From Mytilus edulis (lineage: Eukaryota; Mollusca; Bivalvia; Mytilida; Mytilidae): a stretch of DNA of 64,000 bases. Location of the stretch: NCBI RefSeq assembly GCF_963676685.1, contig NC_092346.1, forward strand, positions 49,443,062 through 49,507,061. Direction: 5' to 3'. Numbering within the stretch: position 1 is the stretch's first letter; each line of letters starts with the position of its first letter. The position numbers and the translations under genes are program-made. The notes beneath the pieces are model-generated. The model did not search any database. It was not told the origin of the DNA and saw nothing but the letters and a program-made list of their open reading frames with translations. Of this stretch, positions 35,200-43,917 are shown one piece after another.

Positions 35200-36270
35200 T
35201 AGGTAAGTCAAATTATGATCATGAAGATGAAATCGTCACATTAAGACAAAAACCTAGCAAAAGTATAGCTGTAAAGCCCTCTAAACCAGTGCCACAAACT
35301 CAAAGGAAGAGGTTACGACTACTCAAGAAAATACCACAAAATGAAACTAGAACCGAAATGCATAGTCAGCAAACATATCAAGGTTTATTCAATATGATTA
35401 GGTGGATTATACAACAATCTTTTATAGACATGACAAGTAACACAGATAGTTTCTGCTGTTTAGACTGCTCTCCAGGAGAATACAAGTCCTATGACAAAAA
35501 GTCCCAAATATACAACCCCTAAAATTAAAAATAAACAAATTAAATCCAGACGGTCCAAATTAGAAGATTTCACTCGTACTTTCAAAAATTAAAATTCACA
35601 ATCTAATAGACCTAAACTGGAAAAGTCAAGTACCTTGGCTAATGTCAATGGCCAACCCTTAGTTCAAAAAGGAAAATTTGCAAGTAAATTATTTGAAGCT
35701 TAAATTGAAGATGAAGATTTGTTGTGATGAGCTACTTTAATTAAAGGTTAGATGGGCCCTGTAAATATCAAATTAACCAAAGGAGTTATATTGTTAAATG
35801 GAGTTACTATTACATGTATCAAGATAGGATAGCCTTAACCGGGAAGAAAAATCAGAGCTGCTGACAATTTTTACTATTCCCCGCGGAGTGATAAACTCAT
35901 TGATGTGTTTGGTTTGTTTGACATACCATGGAAAATAATGTCACCTATTACTCCAAAAGGACAAAAACCTCTTGAAAATCGTTCAATAGAAAAGAAGGAT
36001 AGTAGTCATTTGACATTGCCTGACAAAGCCGCAGAGAGCAATGAAAAAAATTACACAGGTATTTAGCTCAACCCAATCAATTCGACAAATCTCTAAAGGA
36101 TACAGAGACCTTTCAAATCATGAAAGCAGCCGTTCAGAGTGATAGCTACGTTGGTTCGGTTATTCCCTTCGGCTATTGGTGTGTGATAAAAAGAGGAGAT
36201 GAACTCGAAATCTCAAAAGGTCAACGGGGCACTTTTGACAAAAAGGGAGGACTCTGTCAAAATTTTCTGA
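35200..36270 (+). pseudogene. Unrecognised decayed coding region
   Basis: Several consecutive pieces have protein-like composition but are split by stops and frame changes: KPSKPVPQTQRKRLRLLKK at 35275, RSKLEDFTRTFKN at 35550, a KLTKGVILLNGVTIT stretch at 35770, FYYSPRSDKLIDVFGLFDIP at 35870 and SYVGSVIPFGYWCVIKRGDE at 36145. I do not recognise the family. Its place just upstream of the BTB/Ty3 duplication suggests a mobile-element polyprotein or a captured gene. No function is proposed. Confidence 0.35.
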
Positions 36271-36697
36271 AAAAAGGTAAGACCAGTTATTTTCTATTGA
36301 AAATATTTAACGTTAACGTTTATCTCTTGACGAAAATTCTTATTCCTTTTTTGAAATTTAAAATGAAGATTGCATTAATAAAATTGCTATACAAATTTAA
36401 GTGAAATTATTCTATTTTGAAAATATAAATGTTTAAATCCGCATTCACGGCCGTGTAAACTTATTAAGAAAAGTATTAAAACTTTTAGAACATACAACCG
36501 TTGGTTGTTTAACAGAGTCCTATAAGATTTAAAGTACAAATGATTAAAGGTTCAGAGATAGAAAACTTATTATTTATTTAAGTAAAAGGGTATCCGAGTA
36601 AACAAGTCTGTAAGATCCAAAGTCTATTATTAGAGGTGCTGCTTGATCCAAAGTGTCACGGTCATGACTCATGTACCCCCCGGCAAGTACAAGATCT

Positions 36698-37069
36698 GGC
36701 CCGTCAGTACCTATCTTGTCAGACATTGTGAAGGAGACCCTAAAGAGGGTCCGCCGATCGCAAGAGAATAGGGTCGTGTTGAATATAGGCGGGACGAAAT
36801 TTGAAACATCTAAAGAGACCATATCCGTCGTGCCAGGGTCATTGTTTTGAGCCTTATACCAGGAAACTCTCACAGAGAGTCCGCTTTTCCTGGATAGGGA
36901 CCCTACACATTTCAAAATGATCTTGAACTACCTACGAAACAAGAAGGAATTCTCCAGAAGTATCCTGCCCAAAGACAGGATATACCTAGAAGAGATATTG
37001 CTAGAAGCCAGATACTTCCAGTTAGACGATATCAAAAAGCAGTTAGTCCAAAGAATCGAACAACTTTGA
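36698..37069 (+). pseudogene. KCTD/K-channel-T1-like BTB domain, copy 1
   Basis: The frame reads VVLNIGGTKFETSKETISVV, PGSLF, then a TGA at 36848-36850, then SPLFLDRDPTHFKMILNYLR, LPKDRIYLEEILLEARYFQL and DDIKKQLVQRIEQL. This is the full BTB_2 (T1) fold of KCTD proteins: strand 1 NIGG, the PGS turn, FLDRDP, ILNYLR and the EARYF helix. In the cell such domains form oligomers and often present substrates to Cullin3. It has no intron and both copies share the internal stop, so the stop predates the duplication. A formal start was not seen in this copy. It could be a retrocopy or a domain captured by a retroelement. Confidence 0.8.
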
Positions 37070-37699
37070 AGACAAAACTTTAAATTATACAAAGTCATAT
37101 TAGATAAAATAAACATATGAATGAAGATTATTAATGCTATATAATACTTGAAAATTAAAAAAAAAAAGATTATTAAGTATTTGTCTTTTATATATTCAAA
37201 CTAGAGTCTGAACCATCGTAAAAATTGACTTCCAATGAATCCATCACCATAATAGTCGCATGTTCCCTCAACAATGGTAAACTAACCTATCTAATGTACG
37301 ACCATTTTTGGGCCAAATGCCTAAGGTGGACGGGGGTAATGTCACGGTCATGACTCATGTACCTTACGCCGAATATCTGTACGCCTGAAGAGGTCTTACA
37401 AAAACTATCTTGTTTAGAAAAAGACAAAAACAAACTTGAACAGCGAGGCTGTTTTTACCGGGATATCGGATTTACTCATAAACTATGGAGACGATGGACT
37501 ACCCAACCTACCAAAAGAGATAAGTTGGAAAGGTCACACACCACCTTGTGAACCTTACATAAGTAAAAGAAAGGAGGACACTATGGGCCATATAAAGACA
37601 GCGATCTACGTCTGTAGATATATCAGGAAGCAGCAGCACTTCAAAGCACATCTGTATTTATAACTTTTATATTTTGTATTTTATTTTGTATTTTTTGCT

Positions 37700-37960
37700 A
37701 TGTTATTTTTATAATAATAAAATTTATGAAAGGTACTACGGATGGGGGAAGTAGAGATTTTCCTCCATATTTAATGAATTTATTTACTGAGCTCTCTGAA
37801 TTTTTTACCAGAGCTAGTTATAAATGGTCTCTAATGGCAAATATGTCTATGCATATTTAGATGATATTATTGTATTTGGTAAAGACTTTGCAGAACATAT
37901 GGACAAAATTATTAACCAGCACAGAAATAATAGCCTTTCCAAAAGATTAGGATGCATTTC
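37700..37960 (+). pseudogene. Ty3-type reverse transcriptase remnant, copy 1
   Basis: Near 37839 the frame reads KYVYAYLDDIIVFGKDFAEH and continues MDKIINQHRNN. YLDDIIVF-K-FEEH is the motif C region of Ty3/gypsy RT. Only about 30 residues are recognisable, with stops on either side. The preceding segment (37560-37640) has a protein-like stretch, KRKEDTMGHIKTAIYVC, of unknown family. Confidence 0.6.
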
Positions 37961-38235
37961 ATCAGGACTCTAGTACATCTGATGAGAATAAATAGTGAAA
38001 ACATGTTCATCCAAAAGTACACACAAAGCCTTAACAGATAAGACGCTACTTGAGTAAGGGTTACGTCCTTTTTATGTATTGTTACGGACTAATAATATTG
38101 ACGTTACGTTACTGTTAGTTACATACATTATCATCCATAATTATCAAAGAGATGTAAAACCGGTTGGAGAAAAAATGTTGATAGTTTAACGGATTTAAGA
38201 GTATTTAGATATATTTTTTTAATATTTCTTCCAGT

Positions 38236-38745
38236 GTGGATGCAGAATTCAATGGAAGTATATACATATATGAAAAAGGGGATCTGAGGGAAAAAGGGGA
38301 AAAAAGAAGGAAATGGGACCATTATATTTCGGTCACTTCTTTGAAATATGTATATTACACAAATCCGGATTCTGGCCCGTCAGTACCTATCTTGTCAGAC
38401 ATGGTGAAGGAGACCATAAAGAGGGTCCGCCGATCGCAAGAGAATAGGGTCGTGTTGAATATAGGCGGGACGAAATTTGAAACATCTAAAGAGACCATAT
38501 CCGTCGTGCCAGGGTCATTGTTTTGAGCCTTATGCCAGGAAACTCTCCCAGAGAGTCCTCTTTTCTTGGATAGGGACCCTACACATTTCAAAATGATCTT
38601 GAACTATCTACGAAACAAGAAGGAATTTTCCAGAAGTATCCTGCCCAAAGACAGGGTATACCTAGAAGAGATATTGCTAGAAGCCAGATACTTCCAGTTA
38701 GACGATATCAAAAAGCAGGTAGTCCAAAGAATCGAACAACTTTGA
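38236..38745 (+). pseudogene. KCTD/K-channel-T1-like BTB domain, copy 2, with N-terminal extension
   Basis: The frame is open from before 38236 through SGPSVPILSDMVKETIKRVR and VVLNIGGTKFETSKETISVV to a TGA at 38524-38526, then in the same frame SPLFLDRDPTHFKMILNYLR to EARYFQLDDIKKQVVQRIEQ and a stop at 38743-38745. It is nearly identical to copy 1 and shares its stop. The upstream 45 codons (EKGDLREKGEKRRKWDHY) come from the duplicated spacer and are probably not part of the original protein. Confidence 0.8.
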
Positions 38746-39379
38746 AGACAAAACTTTAAATTTATATACAAACAGTCATATAGGATAAAATAAACATATG
38801 AATGTAGATTATTAATGCTATATAATACATGAAAATTAAATAAAAAAAGATTATTAAGTATTTGTCTTTTATATATTCAAACTAGAGTCTGAACCATCGT
38901 AAAAATAGACTTCCAATGAATCCATCACCATAATAGTCGCATGTTCCCTCAACAATGGTAAACTAACCTATCTAATGTACGACCATTTGGGGCCAAATGC
39001 CTAAGGTGGACGGGGGTAATGTCACGGTCATGACTCATGTACCTTACGCCGAATATCTATATGAAAAATTATTGTACGCACAGGAACCTGAAGAGGTCTT
39101 ACAAAAACTATCTTTTTAAGAAAAAGACAAAAACAAACTTGAACAGCGAGGCTGTTTTTACTGGGATATCGGATTTACTCATAAACTAAGGAGACGATGG
39201 ACTACCCAACCTACCAAGAGATAAGTTGGAGAGGTCACACACCACCTTGTGAACCTTACATAACTAAAAGAAAGGAGGACACTATGGGCCATATAAAGAC
39301 AGCGATCTACGTCTGTAAATAAATCAGGAAGCAGCAGCACTTCAAAGCACATCTGTATTTATAACTTTTATATTTTGTA

Positions 39380-39640
39380 CTTTATTTTGTATTTTTTGCT
39401 ATGTTATTTTTATAATAATAAAATTTATGAAAGGTACTACGGATGGGGGAAGTAGAGATTTTCCTCCATATTTAATGAATTTATTTACTGAGCTCTCTGA
39501 ATTTTTTACCAGAGCTAGTTATAAATGGTCTCTAATGGCAAATATGTCTATGTTTATTTAGATGATATTATTGTATTTGGTAAAGACTTTGCAGAACATA
39601 TGGACAAATTTATTAACCAGCACAGAAATAATGGCCTTTC
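39380..39640 (+). pseudogene. Ty3-type reverse transcriptase remnant, copy 2
   Basis: Repeat of the copy at 37700-37960: VYVYLDDIIVFGKDFAEH around 39545-39605, and flanking stops. The duplication therefore covers BTB and RT remnant together. Confidence 0.6.
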
Positions 39641-40142
39641 CAAAAGATTAGGGTGCATTTTATCAGGACTCTAGTGCATCTGATGAGAATAAATAGTGAA
39701 AACATGTTCATCCAAAAGTACACACCAAGCCTTAACAGATAAGACGCTACTTGAGTAAGGGTTTATACGTCCTTTTTATGTATTGTTACGGACTAATAAT
39801 ATTGACGTTACGTTACTGTTAGTTACATACATTATCATCCATAATTATCAAAGAGATGTAAAACCGGTTGGAGAAAAAATGTTGATAGTTTAACGGATTT
39901 AAGAGTATTAAGATATATTTTTTAAATATTTCTACCAGTGTGGATGCAGAATTCAATGTAAGTGTATACATATATGAAAAAGGGGATCTGAGGGGAAAAG
40001 AGGAAAAAAGAAGGAAATGGGACCATTATGTGGGATGTGGGAAAAATCTACCAAAAAAGAATAAAAATGGTAAATATGCATAATACGCTTGAATTTGCTG
40101 TTTCGGTCTCTTCTTTGAAATATGTATATTTCACAAATCCGG

Positions 40143-41024
40143 ATTCTTACTACGAACGCCCTGAATGATTGGTGCCTTTTAAGGCAGTTGAGAAAATGCC
40201 AAAAATCAAAGAAATTAAAATCACTCAAGCTGATAGAATACTCTTGAACGAATATAGGATGATGTAACAACTCTCTATTACACAACAGAACACCAACTTC
40301 AAAGCAGGAATACTTCCATTGAATTCATATCAGCAAAAGACATAAAATATTGAAAACAACACGTTATTAATTTCTTGCGTCCGAAGCGCTTTTCTGGATT
40401 TACCTTCATCAGGAACGCTCAAAGCCAAACATTTGAAATCCGAAGATGTATAAGTACCGAAACCGTTGAAGAGCTGTATGTCAAAAAATACCTAAAATAA
40501 TAGCCAAATTCATCTAAAGCCAACTTTGCCTGAGGGAGTTGAAACCTTAGTTTCTTAATAATTTATAAATTTATAAACGGACATAAAGTTTTGATACAAT
40601 TGGCTTTGAAAATATGTTGAATGACGAAATAGAAATTGGTAAATAAACATCACTTGTAAGGTTGCCAACTGGAATTTTGTTAATTCTGTCTGGTAAAGTG
40701 TGGAACTAATCAATATAAAAAAGAAAGAAGAATATGCTACTTGAATAATATGCAAAACCACTATAGAAACATGTGTTTGATCGGACAATGTACGTGGGGA
40801 TATGTTTGTATGACAATTAGCATATACCATGTGGTAAAGGAATTTATCTGAATTCACAGATAAATGTTAAATCAAATCAAATAACTATATTTGAACTTCT
40901 CAACGAGAAAGTTATTTGACAAAAACAGCAGTGGCGACGAACAGGTTTTCTGGATGAAGGCATCATAACAGTTCATTTGACGTCAAAATTAAATTGTTGC
41001 GTTTCTTTTTCTTTCTTCCTTTGT
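40143..41024 (-). repeat. PLE-like 3' end and unassigned non-coding sequence
   Basis: On the minus strand, GAGCGTTCCTGATGAAGG, CCAGAAAAGCGCTTCGGACG and CAAGAAATTA (40428-40375) form a block I recognise as common in mussel sequence. It resembles ends of Penelope-like elements. It is preceded by a GATGTATAAGTACCG module (40444-40463, plus strand). The remainder to 41024 shows nothing recognisable. Confidence 0.4.
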
Positions 41025-41029
41025 AGATC

Positions 41030-41143
41030 TAAGCAAAAACAGTGCACTGCTTCTGGGACTTGTGCCAGCTGTTATTAAAGAGAAAGATTGCAGCATTGCT
41101 GAATTAATATATGTCTATAGTGAAGCTCTCCTCTCTCCATTTT
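41030..41143 (+). pseudogene. Exon-like segment of unknown protein
   Basis: A pyrimidine-rich tract ending CCTTTGTAG (41025-41029) looks like a splice acceptor. The following frame is open with non-random composition: DLSKNSALLLGLVPAVIKEK, DCSIAELIYVYSEALLSP. After that a T run and stops end the similarity to coding sequence. No family was recognised and no partner exon was found. Confidence 0.25.
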
Positions 41144-42191
41144 TTTTTAGAAGAGGAATACCAACGGCACAAGGATGGCATTCTTCAATGTGGTTTAGAT
41201 AAAAATGCTTCCTGATTCAGGTTCGAAACTGTTATGAATAATGGTATCCGACTATACACACATTACTTAAATTGTTCAACTTCAACCGTTACTAGTGTAG
41301 AGTGAGAAAGATACGCCAGCTCCCTTCGACGGCTCCATCATTTTAATAGAACCTCCATGACCGGTGCTCTTACACTATTACACTTTACTTATACACATTC
41401 ATTATGGTTTTGATCATTCATATGAAAAGATCATCGACTCATTTTATGAACTTCATCCAAGAAATTTTTAATTGGAAAACATTATTTTTCGGAAGTGATT
41501 TGTTTAATATATGTAGTTACTTAGTTATACTGCAGGTGAGTCTATGTAATTTAGGTCTCGATGTCCCAAGCTAATATGAAAAAGAACCGATATGGGTTAT
41601 TGGCATGAAGACATTCCTTTATTCACTAAATGTAACACAAAAAGTAATTAAGAACTGGCAACATGAACTTCTTCAATAGAGCAGGAACTTCCCACTTATA
41701 GACAGATAGCTATGAATGCCACCAAACAAAAGAAGAATAGTTAAACCCGAGAGGACAGCATAATGCCCCACAATCTTATCAAATACGCTTCTAAACTAAG
41801 ATTTGTAGGATCCGTACCGACTCTTAGCCAAGATAATCATGTATCTTGTCCAAGGACAAAATCTGAAACTGATTTTTATCAGAGAGAGAATCAACTATGT
41901 TTTTAAAATGGTTTCTAATATATGCTAATTTAACTGCTTGTTTCTTATATTTCATTTTATTATAATAAGATACACGAAGTGCATTCATTAGATTTGTCTT
42001 TTCATTTTACTTTTATTATGAACACATGATATGTTTATAACAAAAGTAAACTGGAAAGACATATGAACCAAAGAAATGCATGCATCGCAGAGAACAGATT
42101 CAGGGGAGACTCTGAAAACTTGTTTACCAGCTCACAACCTCATGTTTTGAATGCATAACCAGGCTTTCCTCGCTAAAAGGTCTTAGCGGCT
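41144..42191. other. Non-coding interval
   Basis: No supported gene, repeat family or RNA in this stretch. Confidence 0.4.
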
Positions 42192-42351
42192 ATGGATTCC
42201 CAGAGGCATTTGGCATCTCAGGTCCGTGAAAGAACTCTGGCCACTCCAGTAAATAGTTTGGAACAGCCTGCCACTCACCCTAACCAGACTCAGGCTCCAG
42301 TAAGGGCAGTGGCTGTACAAGCCACTCACCCTAACCAGAAAAAGGCTCCTC
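42192..42351 (+). pseudogene. 5' half of an older coding remnant interrupted by the PLE
   Basis: The frame MDSQRHLASQVRERTLATPV to THPNQKKAPP is open and Pro/Gln-rich. It is fused by the PLE insertion to RT sequence, giving an artificial 447-codon frame. The likely continuation lies after the PLE at 47205-47307 (ANHSYPTNISYNDTN, RQKPSRQSRLGPPVI, stop). The tail resembles the basic C-terminus of LTR-element polyproteins, but the family is not certain. Confidence 0.4.
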
Positions 42352-43836
42352 CTGTTCTTTGTTCCTTTGGTATTTCAACCAAAGATGAAGAACTGGATCT
42401 TCCATCACTGTATTGGATACCTAAACTACATAAGTGTCCTTACAAACAGCGGTATATTGCTGGGTCTTCCAAGTGCTCCACAAAACCTCTTTCTAAATTA
42501 TTAACATCCATTTTATCAGCAATCAAAGACGGGCTTCAAAGTTATTGTGAAACTGCCTATTCTAGAGGTGGCGTGAATCAGATGTGGATACTTAAAAATT
42601 CCAAAGATCTTTTAGAGTACATACAATCTAACTCTCTTTCATCTTGTAACAGTATTAAAACATTTGACTTCTCTACTCTTTACACAAGTATTCCACATTC
42701 CAAACTTAAAGACAAATTAAAAGAGTTGGTATTACTTTGCTTCATAAAAAAGAATGGCCAACGTAGATACAAGTATCTTGTCTTAGGGAGGGATAAATCC
42801 TACTTTGTAAAGAATCACTCTGATTCAAACAAAAAATTCTCTGAAACCGATATTATCAAGATGCTTGATTTCTTGATTGACAACATATTTGTTACGTTCG
42901 GAGGACGTGTTTTTCAACAGACTGTCGGCATACCAATGGGAACAAACTGTGCCCCTCTACTTGCTGACTTGTTTCTTTATTATTATGAGGCTGACTTCAT
43001 GCAGGAACTTCTTAGGAAGAAAGATAAGAAGTTAGCAATATCCTTTAACTCTACTTTCCGCTATATAGATGACGTTCTTTCACTAAACAATTCAAAATTT
43101 GGTGACTATGTGGAACGCATCTATCCCATCGAATTGGAGATAAAGGATACTACAGATACAGTTAAGTCAGCTTCATATCTTGACTTACATCTAGAAATTG
43201 ACAATGAGGGTCGGTTGAAGACAAAACTTTACGACAAAAGAGATGATTTCAGCTTTCCAATTGTGAACTTTCCATTTCTAAGTAGCAACATTCCAGCAGC
43301 ACCTACATACGGGGTATATATCTCTCAATTGATACGATATTCCCGTGCTTGCATTTCCTATCATGATTTTCTTGATAGAGGGTTACTGCTCACAAGGAAG
43401 CTATTAAATCAAGAGTTCCAAATGGTGAAGTTGAAATCATCCCTTCGTAAATTTTACGGACGCCATCACGAGTTGGTTGACCGTTATGGAATAACCATTT
43501 CACAAATGATATCGGATATGTTCCTCACGTCGTAACTACAATCCCCTTCCCTTTCATGAATTTGACCTACCGAATTAGACTATTTACCGGATTTGTAATC
43601 ACATAAGCAACACGACGGGTGCCGCATGTGGAGCAGGATCTGCTTACCCTTCCGGAGCACCTGAGATCACCCCTAGTTTTTGGTGGGGTTCGTGTTGTTT
43701 ATTCTTTAGTTTTCTATGTTGTGTCATGTGTACTATTGTTTTTCTGTTTGTCTTTTTCATTTTTAGCCATGGCGTTGTCAGTTTGTTTTAGATTTATGAG
43801 TTTGACTGTCCCTTTGGTATCTTTCGTCCCTCTTTT
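42352..43836 (+). mobile_element. Upstream partial PLE copy (pseudo-LTR), RT C-terminal half plus 3' UTR
   Basis: Identical to 45722-47206 apart from one seen difference (ACCTACATAC versus ACCTGCATAC, Thr to Ala). It encodes the RT from VLCSFGISTKDEEL to DMFLTS (stop at 43535), followed by the 3' UTR ending TCGTCCCTCTT. It directly precedes the complete copy, head to tail. Tandem 5'-truncated-plus-full arrangements are the known pseudo-LTR form of Penelope-like elements. The near identity implies recent insertion. Confidence 0.9.
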
Positions 43837-43840
43837 ATTA

Positions 43841-43902
43841 CCACTGGGTCGATGTCTCTGCTGGTGGACATTTTGTCCCCGAGGACATCATCCGCCCAGT
43901 AG
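43841..43902 (+). promoter_or_regulatory. Self-complementary leader module of the PLE
   Basis: CACTGGG (43842-43848) pairs with CCCAGT (43895-43900), and inside lies a GGACA..TGTCC hairpin at 43867-43879. The module lies 15 bp before the ATG of the PLE. It is about 84% identical to segments of the retrozyme-like repeats at 57211-57272 (plus) and 59676-59736 (minus). A role in template choice, packaging or translation is inference. Confidence 0.7.
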
Positions 43903-43917
43903 CAAAACTACAATTGC

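Larger units (their letters stand above)
36653..40142 (+). repeat. About 1.7-kb direct tandem duplication, two copies plus a partial third
   Basis: Blocks starting at 36696 and 38372 (offset 1676) run in parallel through the BTB domain, the TCATGACTCATGTACC block and Ty3 RT remnant, to the GATCTGAGGG-AAAAG block (38280, then 39985). A partial third unit, lacking the BTB, ends at about 40142. The copies are highly similar with small indels. The TCATGACTCATGTACC block is also present at the left edge (36661), hinting at an internal rearrangement. Confidence 0.85.

Noticed and set aside
38355..38591. Minus-strand frames over the BTB copies
   Set aside because: Shadows of the plus-strand BTB domain, which has clear family motifs.
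40375..40430. Possible hammerhead (CTGATGAAGG .. GAAA) on the minus strand
   Set aside because: The base pair closing stem II and the A-U pair starting stem III cannot form, and no cleavage triplet is in place.
42192..43535. 447-codon protein as a single gene
   Set aside because: It is an accidental fusion of an older coding remnant to the PLE insertion. Positions after 42351 are identical to the RT of the complete copy.
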